Origin: Ornithinimicrobium sediminis
GTDB taxonomy: Bacteria > Actinomycetota > Actinomycetes > Actinomycetales > Dermatophilaceae
Assembly: GCF_021272345.1 (NCBI RefSeq)
Contig: NZ_JAJSDQ010000007.1
Location: 1 to 64,000 of the forward strand
DNA: 64,000 nucleotides
Direction of reading: 5' to 3'
Positions within the stretch are counted from its first letter, which is position 1. The number at the start of each line of letters is the position of its first letter. The position numbers were made by a program, and so were the translations under genes. The notes below the pieces were generated by a model. It worked only from the letters and a program-made list of their open reading frames with translations, had not been told where the DNA came from and did no database searches. Shown in pieces: positions 53,715 to 61,806 of this stretch.

Positions 53715-55016
53715 ATGAGTCCGCTGCCGGCTGCTCTGCCCCCGTTCGACGTCCCTGCCCCCGCTGCCGCCCATGCCGCGGTCAGCACCGGCCCGGCGGC
53801 TCTCGCCTCGACTCTCGCCACCGAACGGACCTGGACCAGCTACACGGTCCGCCCGGGCGACACCCTCTACGACATCGCGGAGGCGCGCGGCACCACGGTC
53901 CAGGCCCTGGTCGCCCGCAACTCGCTGGCCCAGGGCGGCCGCTGGCTGACCCCCGGGCAGCGGCTCAGCGTCCCCGGCAAGGCCAGCTCCAGCTCGGACA
54001 CCTCGTCGCAGTCGAGCACGACCACCAGCAGGAGCAAGGGCGCCACCGTCACCGTGCGCCCCGGCGACACCCTGTCGCACATCGCGCTGCAGCACGGCGT
54101 CAGCGTGCGGGACATCATGAAGGCCAACAGCGTGACCAACCCGCGGCTGATCTTCCCGGGTCAGAAGCTCACGATCCCCGGCACCGAGAGCTCCTCGTCC
54201 TCGCGCAGCAAGGACACCTCCTCGTCCCGGAGCAGCTCCTCCGGCTCGAGCAAGAGCAGCACCAGCAAGAGCAGCACCAGCAAGAGCAGCAGCAAGAGCA
54301 CGAGCAAGGGCGCCACCGTCACCGTGCGCCCCGGCGACACCCTGTCGCACATCGCCGCCCGCCACGGGATCTCCCTGTCCGCCCTGCAGTCGGCCAACCC
54401 CGGCCTGGACCCCCGACGTCTCTGGGTAGGCCAGAAGGTCGTCGTGCCGGCAGGCTCCTCGTCCTCGTCCTCGTCCGGCACGGTGACGCGCCCCTGGACG
54501 CCCGCGACCATCGGCGACACCAAGAAGGGCGAGAAGGTGCAGGACACCTTCCTGCACTACACCTACAGCTCCGCGGTGGCCCGCTCGGCCGCTGCCAACC
54601 GGGAGTACCTCGCCGAGGTGCCGGTGCCCTCACGGGCGGAGACCAAGAAGCTCATCACCGACACGGCGCGGCGTCATGGTGTCGACCCCAAGCTCATGCT
54701 GGCCCTGGCCTACCAGGAGTCGGGCTGGAACCAGCGGGCGGTCTCCCCGGCCAACGCGATCGGCATCATGCAGGTCATCCCGACCTCTGGCGAGTGGGCC
54801 TCGATGCTGATCGGTCGGGACCTCAACCTGCTCGACCCCCAGGACAACGTCACCGCCGGGGTGGTCATCATGCGGGCGCTGCTGCGCTCGGCCTCCACCG
54901 AGCAGAAGGCCATCGGTGGCTACTACCAGGGGCTGGCCAGCGTCAACCGGCACGGGCTGTTCTCGGACACCAAGCACTACGTCGCCTCGATCCGGGCGCT
55001 GCGCGACCGGATGTGA
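53715..55016 (+). CDS. LysM-repeat lytic transglycosylase
   Basis: Predicted 433-residue cell-wall enzyme. Three LysM domains (about 42-88, 110-156 and 200-246) are joined by Ser/Lys/Thr-rich linkers, then an SLT goose-lysozyme-like domain has catalytic E335 in YQESGWNQRAVSPANAIGIMQV. The N-terminus (MSPLPAALPPFDVPAPAAAH) has no basic n-region or clear hydrophobic core, so a usual signal peptide is not evident from ATG 53715; an in-frame TAG lies upstream. It is inserted between the Rv2175c-like and kinase genes. It should cleave peptidoglycan glycan strands. Confidence 0.88.
   Translation: MSPLPAALPPFDVPAPAAAHAAVSTGPAALASTLATERTWTSYTVRPGDTLYDIAEARGTTVQALVARNSLAQGGRWLTPGQRLSVPGKASSSSDTSSQSSTTTSRSKGATVTVRPGDTLSHIALQHGVSVRDIMKANSVTNPRLIFPGQKLTIPGTESSSSSRSKDTSSSRSSSSGSSKSSTSKSSTSKSSSKSTSKGATVTVRPGDTLSHIAARHGISLSALQSANPGLDPRRLWVGQKVVVPAGSSSSSSSGTVTRPWTPATIGDTKKGEKVQDTFLHYTYSSAVARSAAANREYLAEVPVPSRAETKKLITDTARRHGVDPKLMLALAYQESGWNQRAVSPANAIGIMQVIPTSGEWASMLIGRDLNLLDPQDNVTAGVVIMRALLRSASTEQKAIGGYYQGLASVNRHGLFSDTKHYVASIRALRDRM
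54032..54355 (+). repeat. Pair of identical 54-bp segments in the LysM gene
   Basis: Positions 54032-54085 and 54302-54355 are identical over 54 bp, including synonymous sites, and encode the start of LysM domains 2 and 3 (KGATVTVRPGDTLSHIA). The linker between them contains its own tandem AGCACCAGCAAGAGC repeat (about 54246-54300). This points to recent duplication or gene conversion. Confidence 0.85.
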
Positions 55017-55053
55017 GACCCCGCAGGTCCCCGGATCTGCCAGCAGGTCTTCG

Positions 55054-55059
55054 TACACT
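55054..55059 (+). promoter_or_regulatory. pknL: Leaderless-type -10 box of the kinase gene
   Basis: TACACT, with 6 nt (CGCGAT) to GTG 55066 and no ribosome site. The spacing places the transcription start on the GTG. Confidence 0.55.
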
Positions 55060-55065
55060 CGCGAT

Positions 55066-57027
55066 GTGAGCACCGCGACCCCTCCTGCGATCGACCGCGT
55101 CGTCGACGGTCGCTACCGGGTGGACGCGCACCTGGCCGAGGGCGGGATGGCCTCGGTCTACCGCGCTCACGACCTGCGCCTGGACCGGCCCGTCGCGCTC
55201 AAGGTCATGCGCCCGGACCTGGCCCGGGACGCCGACTTCGTGACCCGCTTCCGTCGCGAGGCCCGCGCGTCCGCCCGGCTCTCGCACCCGCACGTCGTGT
55301 CCGTCTTCGACCAGGGCGAGGACGGCGACATCGTCTTCCTCGCGATGGAGCTGGTCGAGGGACGCACGCTGCGCGAGGTCGTCGCCGCCGAGGCGCCCCT
55401 GTCGACGCGGCGCGCGACCGAGATCGTGGACCAGGTCCTCCAGGCGCTCGCGGCGGCGCACCGGGCCGGCATCGTCCACCGCGACATCAAGCCGGAGAAC
55501 GTCCTCGTCAGCAGCAACGGCCCGGCCAAGGTCGCCGACTTCGGGCTGGCCCGCGCGGTGACGGCAGGCACGACGAGCCGCACCACCGACCTGCTGTGGG
55601 GCACGGCGGCGTACCTCTCCCCCGAGCAGGTGGAGCACGGCCGCTCCGACGAGCGCACCGACGTGTATGCGGTGGGCCTGCTGCTCTTCGAGCTGCTCAC
55701 CGGTGTCAAGGCGTTCGCCGGGGAGAGCCCGGTGCAGGTGGCCTTCCAGCACGTGCACGGCGAGGTCGCCCGTGCCTCCGACCTGGTGTCGACCGTGCCG
55801 GCCGAGATGGACGCCCTCGTCCGGCACGCCACCGCCACCTCCCCCCAGCAGCGGCCCGCCGACGCCGGGGAGCTGCGACGTGAGCTGCACCGGGCGGTCT
55901 CCCAGCTCTCCGACGCCGAGCTCGACGCCACCCCGCGCACCGTCCCGCAGGAGCGCACGGAGCGCATCGACCTGCGTGCCGACGCCACACGCCCCGTGCA
56001 CCACGCCACGGCCGTGGTCCCGGTGCAGACGCCCCGGCGGGAGGGCACCTACGCCCGCACCACCGGCAACCGTGTCGCCGCTGCCCCGGCCCCGGTCCCG
56101 GTCCCGGGTGGACGCGACGCCCGTGCCGGGGGTCCACGGCGCCGGCTCGGGGCGTTGCTGACGGTCCTGCTGCTGCTCATCGGCGTGGGTGGTGCCGCGA
56201 CGGCGTGGTACTTCAGCGCCGGGCCGGGCATCCACTCCCCGGTGCCCACCCTCGTCGGGCTGTCCCAGGGCCAGGCGGTGCAGGCCCTGCAGAGCCAGGA
56301 CCTCGGGGCCGAGGTTGTCCAGGACTACTCCGAGACGGTGCCGGCGGACACCGTGCTGGAGGCCTCCGAGAAGCCGGGCACCTCGGTGCGGCACGGGACG
56401 GTGGTCACCCTCACCGTCTCCCAGGGCCCCGAGCGGTATGCCGTGCCGGCGGTGGTCGGCAGCACGCTGGAGCAGGCGCAGGCGGCCCTGGAGGAGGCCA
56501 ACCTGGCCCTGGGCGAGACGACCGAGCGGTTCGACGAGGCCGTCCCGGCCGGGCAGGTCATGTCGGCCGAGCCGGCCGCCGGTGAGCCGCTGCCGCCGGG
56601 CACGTCGGTCGACCTCGTGGTCAGTGCGGGTCGGGAGCCGGTCGAGGTGCCGCAGGTCCGCGGCGCGACCGAGGGCGAGGCCCGGGCGACCCTCGAGGAC
56701 GCCGGCTTCGTGGTGCAGGTGGAGGCCGAGCGGGTCACCGACGACGAGGTCGCCGAGGGCTCGGTGAGCGCGCAGACCCCGTCGGAGGGCACGGCCTTCC
56801 GTGGGGACACCGTCACCCTCACCATCTCGGAGGGCCCCGAGCTGGTGACGGTGCCCCGGCTCATCGGCATGTCGTGGCCGGAGGCGGAGTCGCTGCTGGG
56901 CGACCTGGGCCTGGAGGTCGTCCGCGAGGAGATCGCCGGCGGGTTCTTCGACACGGTGCGCTTCCAGAGCATCGAGGAGGACGAGGAGGTGCCGGTGGGC
57001 ACCGAGGTCGTCCTGACCGTGCTCTGA
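55066..57027 (+). CDS. pknL: PASTA-domain Ser/Thr protein kinase, PknL-like
   Basis: Predicted 653-residue receptor kinase. The kinase domain (about 17-280) has the glycine loop LAEGGMASVY, ATP lysine K46, catalytic HRDIKPEN (D140) and DFG 158-160; the activation loop is Thr-rich (TAGTTSRTTD). A juxtamembrane linker is followed by one helix (about 361-383) and four PASTA domains extracellularly, starting VPTLVGLSQGQ, VPAVVGSTLEQ, VPQVRGATEGE and VPRLIGMSWPE. PASTA domains sense muropeptides or lipid II. The PknL name rests on synteny with the Rv2175c-like, polyprenyl synthase and aroG genes. Confidence 0.9.
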   Translation: MSTATPPAIDRVVDGRYRVDAHLAEGGMASVYRAHDLRLDRPVALKVMRPDLARDADFVTRFRREARASARLSHPHVVSVFDQGEDGDIVFLAMELVEGRTLREVVAAEAPLSTRRATEIVDQVLQALAAAHRAGIVHRDIKPENVLVSSNGPAKVADFGLARAVTAGTTSRTTDLLWGTAAYLSPEQVEHGRSDERTDVYAVGLLLFELLTGVKAFAGESPVQVAFQHVHGEVARASDLVSTVPAEMDALVRHATATSPQQRPADAGELRRELHRAVSQLSDAELDATPRTVPQERTERIDLRADATRPVHHATAVVPVQTPRREGTYARTTGNRVAAAPAPVPVPGGRDARAGGPRRRLGALLTVLLLLIGVGGAATAWYFSAGPGIHSPVPTLVGLSQGQAVQALQSQDLGAEVVQDYSETVPADTVLEASEKPGTSVRHGTVVTLTVSQGPERYAVPAVVGSTLEQAQAALEEANLALGETTERFDEAVPAGQVMSAEPAAGEPLPPGTSVDLVVSAGREPVEVPQVRGATEGEARATLEDAGFVVQVEAERVTDDEVAEGSVSAQTPSEGTAFRGDTVTLTISEGPELVTVPRLIGMSWPEAESLLGDLGLEVVREEIAGGFFDTVRFQSIEEDEEVPVGTEVVLTVL

Positions 57028-57029
57028 GC

Positions 57030-57605
57030 TCAGTCGCGGTAGGCGTAGCGCTCCTCGCGCTCGACCCTCCCGCGGGGGTGGTAGCCGTGCTGCTCCCAGT
57101 AGCCCCGGGGTGTCGTGTGGTGGTAGTCCATCGCCAGCACCCACTTGGGGCCCTTGAACGCATAGAGGTGCGGCAGCACGATGCGCGCCGGCCAGCCGTG
57201 CTCGGGGGTCAGCGGCTCTCCGTCCAGGTGCGTGGCCAGCAGGGCCGAGGGGTCGTCGAGGTCGGTCAGGCGCACCGCGGCGCTGTAGCCGTAGGCCGCC
57301 GAGAAGAGCACGTGCTCGACCCCCGGCTCCGGCGGGGCCAGCCGCACGATCTCGGCCAGGGGCACACCCGACCAGGTCAGCCCCGCCACGCTGACCTTCG
57401 AGACGCAGTGCAGGTCCGAGTGCACCGTGCGGCGCGGCAGGTCCTGCAGCGTCGCCCAGTCGACGACGGTCTGGCCACCGTCCTCGGTCGCACCGCCCAC
57501 CGTGAACGACCAGCGGTCCAGGTGCAGCCGCGGCACCCGGCCGTAGTGCATGGGCACCAGGGCCGGGACGTAGCGCTGACCCGGGGGCGATGCGTCCTGG
57601 CTCAC
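57030..57605 (-). CDS. Sulfite oxidase-like molybdopterin oxidoreductase
   Basis: Predicted 191-residue single-domain member of the Oxidored_molyb family. The molybdenum ligand cysteine is C67 in VHSDLHCVSKVSV, followed by TWSGVPLAEIV; further cofactor-site motifs are GYSAAVRLTDL and HGWPARIVLP with LYAFKGPKWV. There is no signal peptide or haem domain, as in the YuiH group; electron donor and substrate are unknown. GTG 57605 overlaps the threonine aldolase stop as GTGA. It converges on the kinase gene with only 2 nt between. Confidence 0.88.
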   Translation of the reverse strand: MSQDASPPGQRYVPALVPMHYGRVPRLHLDRWSFTVGGATEDGGQTVVDWATLQDLPRRTVHSDLHCVSKVSVAGLTWSGVPLAEIVRLAPPEPGVEHVLFSAAYGYSAAVRLTDLDDPSALLATHLDGEPLTPEHGWPARIVLPHLYAFKGPKWVLAMDYHHTTPRGYWEQHGYHPRGRVEREERYAYRD

Positions 57606-58654
57606 GTCGGGCCCTCACGCACCATCTCGGCCAGCACCCCGGCCGCGTGGTCGCTCTGCTCCTGGGTGACGTCGAGGTGCCAGACCAGACGCACCTGGCT
57701 GGGCCCGGTCGCGAACCCGAGCACGCCGCGCTGGGCTGCCACCGCCACGAAGTCCGGCGCCCGCCAGCCGACCGCGCCGACGTCGAGCACGAGGATGTTG
57801 GTCGGCACGTGGTCGGGGTCGACGACCTCGGGGCGGGCGTCGTGCACCGCTCGGGCCGCCTGGGCGGCGCGGGCGTGGTCCTCGGCCAGCCGCTGCACGT
57901 GGTGGTCGAGGGCGTGGAGGCCGGCCGCGGCCAGCAGCCCGACCTGGCGCATGCCGCCGCCGAAGCGCTTACGCCATACCCTCGCCTGGCTGACCATCTC
58001 GGCGGACCCGACCAGCACCGACCCGACGGGCGCGCCGAGCCCCTTGCTCAGACACACGGACACCGTGTCGGCACAGGCACCGTAGTCGGACAGCGCGACC
58101 CCGGTCGCGACGTGGGCGTGCCACAGGCGGGCACCGTCCAGGTGCACCGCGACCCCCCGCTCCCGCGCCAGGCGGGCCACCTGCTGCATCGCCTCCAGCG
58201 GCTGGACGGTGCCGCCACCGAAGTTGTGCGTGTTCTCCAGCACGACACAGGCGGTGCTCACCAGGTAGGGCCCTGCCTGGGGGGCCATCATCCGGGCGGG
58301 CTGCTCTGGGTCCAGCAGGCCGCGCGGTGCGTGCCAGCTGCGGCTGGTGATGCCCGACAGGACCGCCGCGGCACCCATCTCGGCGCGCAGCACGTGCGCC
58401 AGCTCGTCGCTGAGCAGCTCCTGTCCGGGCTGCACGTGGTGGCGCACCGCGAGCTGGCCGGCCATCGTGCCGGTGGGGGTGAACAGCCCCGCCTCGTGGC
58501 CCAGCAGGCCGGCCACCCGCTGCTCGAGCACCGCGACGGTCGGGTCCTCGCCGTAGACGTCGTCGCCCACGAGGACCGACTCGGCGACCATGGCCTCCCG
58601 CATGGCGCGGGTGGGCCGGGTCAGGGTGTCCGAGCGCAGGTCGGCGGTCGGCAT
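57602..58654 (-). CDS. ltaE: Low-specificity L-threonine aldolase
   Basis: Predicted 350-residue PLP enzyme of the beta-eliminating lyase family. It has the N-terminal DLRSDTLTRPT, substrate loop GDDVYGEDPTV, HLDGARLWHA, and PLP lysine K204 in VCLSKGLGAPVGS. It cleaves threonine or allo-threonine to glycine and acetaldehyde. ATG 58654 shares one base with the TGA of the DAHP synthase gene, so both are cotranscribed. The downstream molybdopterin gene overlaps by 4 nt. Confidence 0.9.
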   Translation of the reverse strand: MPTADLRSDTLTRPTRAMREAMVAESVLVGDDVYGEDPTVAVLEQRVAGLLGHEAGLFTPTGTMAGQLAVRHHVQPGQELLSDELAHVLRAEMGAAAVLSGITSRSWHAPRGLLDPEQPARMMAPQAGPYLVSTACVVLENTHNFGGGTVQPLEAMQQVARLARERGVAVHLDGARLWHAHVATGVALSDYGACADTVSVCLSKGLGAPVGSVLVGSAEMVSQARVWRKRFGGGMRQVGLLAAAGLHALDHHVQRLAEDHARAAQAARAVHDARPEVVDPDHVPTNILVLDVGAVGWRAPDFVAVAAQRGVLGFATGPSQVRLVWHLDVTQEQSDHAAGVLAEMVREGPT

Positions 58655-60015
58655 CAGCGCGTGCCCTGCTCCAGCATCTCGGCCACCTGGAAGGCCATCT
58701 CCAGGCTCTGCTGGTGGTTCAGGCGTGGGTCGCACAGCGTCTCGTAGCGCAGCCCGAGGTCGTCCAGGTCGACGGCGTGCGAGCCCCCGACGCACTCGGT
58801 GACGTCGTTGCCGGTCAGCTCCACGTGGATGCCGCCGGGCCAGGTGCCGACCTGCCGGTGGGCCTCGAAGAAGCCGCGCACCTCGGCGACGACGTCCTCG
58901 AAGGCCCGGGTCTTGTAGCCGCTGGGAGAGGTGAAGGTGTTGCCGTGCATGGGGTCGCACACCCAGGTGACGTGGTGGGCAATCTCCCCCACCGAGGTCA
59001 GCAGCTCGGGCAGCAGGTCACCGATGCGCTGCGCGCCCATCCGGGTGATGAAGGTCAGCCGGCCGCGGACCCGGTCGGGGTCCAGCAGGTCGACCAGCCG
59101 CAGCACGTCGTCGCGGGTGGCCGTCGGGCCGAGCTTGACCCCGATCGGGTTGTGCACCCGCCGGACGAAGTCGATGTGCGCCCCGTCCAGGTCACGGGTT
59201 CGCTCGCCGACCCAGACGAAGTGCCCCGAGGTGGTGTAGGGGTTGCCGGTGCGCGAGTCGCGGCGCACCATGGCGCGCTCGTAGTCGAGGACCAGCGCCT
59301 CGTGGCTGGCGTAGAGCTCCACGCGCCGCAAGGTCTCCGCGTCGGCGGCGCCGGAGGCCTCCAGGAAGCGCATCGCACGGTCGATGTCGCCGGCCATCTG
59401 CTCGTAGCGGGCCTGGGCCGGCCCGGACAGGAAGCCCTTGTTCCACATGTGCACACTGCGCAGGTCGGCGAACCCGCCGTCGGTGAAGGCCCGCACCAGG
59501 TTGAGTGTCGCCGAGCTCGCGTGGTAGGCGCGCAGCAGCCGCTCCGGGTCGTGGGCGCGGGCCCGCTCGGTGAACTCGAAGCCGTTGACCATGTCACCGC
59601 GGTATGCCGGGAGCGTCACCCCCTCACGGGTCTCCTCGTTGGAGGAGCGCGGCTTGGCGAACTGGCCGGCCAGCCGCCCGACCTTCACGATCGGCATACC
59701 GGCCCCGTAGGTGAGCACGACGGCCATCTGCAGGATCGTCTTGATCCGGTCACGGATGTTGGGGCCGGTGACGCCGGAGAGCGTCTCGGCGCAGTCACCG
59801 CCCTGAAGGACGAAGGCCTTGCCCTGCGAGGCGAGGGCCAGCCGGTCGCGCAGCGCGTCGCACTCGCCGGCGAAGACCAGCGGCGGGTAGTGCGACAGCG
59901 TGGTGAGGACCTCGGCGAGCGCGGCGGGGTCCGGCCACTGCGGCTGCTGCTTGGCCGGGAGGTCCGGCCAGTCGAGCACGTGGCCTACGGGGACGGCGGT
60001 GACGTCGGAGTGCAC
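58654..60015 (-). CDS. aroG: Class II 3-deoxy-D-arabino-heptulosonate-7-phosphate (DAHP) synthase
   Basis: Predicted 453-residue first enzyme of the shikimate pathway, plant/mycobacterial type II. Family motifs include FVLQGGDCAETL with the metal cysteine, KVGRLAGQFAKPRS, the AYRGDMVNGF loop, VKLGPTA, and VCDPMHGNTF. It joins phosphoenolpyruvate and erythrose-4-phosphate. GTG 60015 is chosen because it lies 6 nt after TACGAT and family similarity starts there; an in-frame codon at 60054 is less likely. It heads a three-gene operon. M. tuberculosis aroG is Rv2178c, close to pknL. Confidence 0.93.
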   Translation of the reverse strand: MHSDVTAVPVGHVLDWPDLPAKQQPQWPDPAALAEVLTTLSHYPPLVFAGECDALRDRLALASQGKAFVLQGGDCAETLSGVTGPNIRDRIKTILQMAVVLTYGAGMPIVKVGRLAGQFAKPRSSNEETREGVTLPAYRGDMVNGFEFTERARAHDPERLLRAYHASSATLNLVRAFTDGGFADLRSVHMWNKGFLSGPAQARYEQMAGDIDRAMRFLEASGAADAETLRRVELYASHEALVLDYERAMVRRDSRTGNPYTTSGHFVWVGERTRDLDGAHIDFVRRVHNPIGVKLGPTATRDDVLRLVDLLDPDRVRGRLTFITRMGAQRIGDLLPELLTSVGEIAHHVTWVCDPMHGNTFTSPSGYKTRAFEDVVAEVRGFFEAHRQVGTWPGGIHVELTGNDVTECVGGSHAVDLDDLGLRYETLCDPRLNHQQSLEMAFQVAEMLEQGTR

Positions 60016-60021
60016 CCGACC

Positions 60022-60027
60022 ATCGTA
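60022..60027 (-). promoter_or_regulatory. aroG: Leaderless-type -10 box of aroG
   Basis: TACGAT on the minus strand is 6 nt (GGTCGG) from GTG 60015, with no ribosome site between. No convincing -35 is visible. Confidence 0.5.
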
Positions 60028-60050
60028 GGAGCGTGGCAGGGGTGCTCGTG

Positions 60051-60962
60051 TCACTCGGTGCCGGTCGGACGCTCACGAGGCACCGGCACGGACTGCTCGT
60101 CCGCCTGCTCCTCGAACTCCTCGTCCCTGTCCTCGTCGTCCCGGCCGAAGCGCTGCGACAGCCCGGTCGTCACCTGGTGCGTGGTGTCGCGCACCTGCTC
60201 GCGGGCCTGGTCCACACCCGCCCTGGCCTGCTCACGGGCCTGGTCCACCCCCGCCCGGGCCTGGTCGACGGTGGCTCGCGCCCGCGCGGCCACCCGCTCC
60301 TTGATGGTGGCGGCGTACTCGTCGACGTACTGCTGCCCCGAGAGCCGGGCCAGCTCGTACATGACCTCGTCGGTGATGGAGCGTAGGACGAAGCGGTCCT
60401 CCTCCATGCCGGCGTAGCGGGAGAAGTCGAGCGGGCGACCGAAGCGCACGCCCACCGGGTGCAGGTTGGGGATGGCCTGGCCGGTGGGCTGGGCCTTGTC
60501 GGTGTCGATCATGGCCACCGGGATGACGGGCACCCCGGCCTCCAGCGCCATCCGCGCCACGCCCGTCTTGCCCTTGTAGAGCTTGCCGTCGGGTGAGCGG
60601 GTGCCCTCGGGGTAGATGCCGAACAGCTCTCCCCGGCGCAGCACCTTCAGCCCCTGCTTCAGGGCGGCCATGCTCGCCTCGCCGCCGGAGCGGTCGATCG
60701 GGATCTGGCCCGCGCCGGTGAAGAACATCTTCGTGGCCCAGCCCTTGACGCCCTTGCCCGTGAAGTACTCCATCTTCGCGGGGAAGGTGATGCGCCGCGG
60801 CACGACCAGCGGCAGGAAGATGGAGTCGGAGAAGGACAGGTGGTTGCTGGCGAAGATCGCCGCACCCTTGGTCGGGATGTGCTCCGCGCCCTCGACCTTC
60901 GGCCTCCACAGCACCCGGACCACGGGTCCGACGAGGATCATCTTGAGCAGCCAGTAGATCAC
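60051..60962 (-). CDS. 1-acylglycerol-3-phosphate acyltransferase (PlsC family) with helical-repeat tail
   Basis: Predicted 303-residue membrane-associated acyltransferase. The catalytic NHLSFSD (H41, D46) and substrate motif YPEGTRSPDG (117-126) are intact, and VPVIPVAMI is motif IV. It would acylate lysophosphatidic acid or a related lipid in phospholipid synthesis. From about residue 235 a charged helical tail includes an 11-residue repeat (ARAGVDQAREQ, twice) and an acidic end. GTG 60962 has GAGGAGG 7 nt upstream. M. tuberculosis Rv2182c, a PlsC protein, holds the comparable position near pknL/aroG. Confidence 0.9.
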   Translation of the reverse strand: MIYWLLKMILVGPVVRVLWRPKVEGAEHIPTKGAAIFASNHLSFSDSIFLPLVVPRRITFPAKMEYFTGKGVKGWATKMFFTGAGQIPIDRSGGEASMAALKQGLKVLRRGELFGIYPEGTRSPDGKLYKGKTGVARMALEAGVPVIPVAMIDTDKAQPTGQAIPNLHPVGVRFGRPLDFSRYAGMEEDRFVLRSITDEVMYELARLSGQQYVDEYAATIKERVAARARATVDQARAGVDQAREQARAGVDQAREQVRDTTHQVTTGLSQRFGRDDEDRDEEFEEQADEQSVPVPRERPTGTE

Positions 60963-61047
60963 GTCGGGCCTCCTCACCTCTGACCGCCGAAGCCTACGCC
61001 ACACGGCGTGCGGTAGCACCCGTGACAAGATCGGAGGCATGCAGACC

Positions 61048-61806
61048 ATGTCCGGGGTCGAGGAGTTCCACAGCATCGGCAGCGGCACCCGTGCCCGCAC
61101 CGGTGTGCTGGTGGTCCACGGCATCACGTCGACCCCCCAGGGCATGGGGCCGGTCAGCGCGCACCTCGCCGAGCTGGGGTATGCCGTGAGCGCCCCGGTG
61201 CTGCCCGGTCACGGCACGTCGGTGGCGGACATGCTCCCCACCCGCTACGCCGACTGGCTCGCCCGGGTCGAGGACCGGGCCGAGCAGCTGCGCCTGCGCT
61301 GCGACCGGGTCGTGGCCGTCGGCATGAGCCTGGGCGGGGCCCTGGCCACCGACCTGGCTGCCCGCCGCCCCGACCTGGTCGACGCCCTCGTGCTGATCAA
61401 CCCCGGGTTCGGCTCCGAGGACCCGCGGCTGCGGCTGCTGCCGGTGCTCAAGCACGTCATGCCCACGTTCCCCGGTCTGGCCGACGAGATCCGCAGGCCG
61501 GGTCCGCCCCGCGAGCTCGCCTACGAGCGCCTGCCGCTCAAGGCCTTCGCCAGCCTGGTCGAGCGCTGGCCGGGCCTGCGGGAGGACTTCGCGAAGGTCA
61601 CCCAGCCGGTCCTGCTGTTCCGCTCCGCCTACGACCGGGTCGTGCCCCCGAGCGCCGCCCGTGCCTTCCTCGAACGCGTCGGCAGCGAGGACGTCACGGA
61701 GGTCTGGCTGCGCGACTCCGGGCACGTCGCCACCCTCGACTACGACCAGGCCGAGCTGCTGCGGCGCACGGCCGCCTTCGTCGCGCGGATCGGCGAGGAG
61801 CCATGA
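61048..61806 (+). CDS. Alpha/beta-hydrolase, carboxylesterase/monoacylglycerol lipase type
   Basis: Predicted 252-residue serine hydrolase like Est30. The oxyanion strand VLVVHGITSTPQGM, nucleophile elbow GMSLGG (S94), acid D196 in RSAYDRVVPP and H226 in DSGHVATLD complete the triad. No signal peptide, so a cytoplasmic esterase or lipase is likely; the divergent acyltransferase suggests lipid turnover. ATG 61048 gives a 10-nt spacing from GGAGG; ATG 61039 is only 1 nt from it. Confidence 0.88.
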   Translation: MSGVEEFHSIGSGTRARTGVLVVHGITSTPQGMGPVSAHLAELGYAVSAPVLPGHGTSVADMLPTRYADWLARVEDRAEQLRLRCDRVVAVGMSLGGALATDLAARRPDLVDALVLINPGFGSEDPRLRLLPVLKHVMPTFPGLADEIRRPGPPRELAYERLPLKAFASLVERWPGLREDFAKVTQPVLLFRSAYDRVVPPSAARAFLERVGSEDVTEVWLRDSGHVATLDYDQAELLRRTAAFVARIGEEP

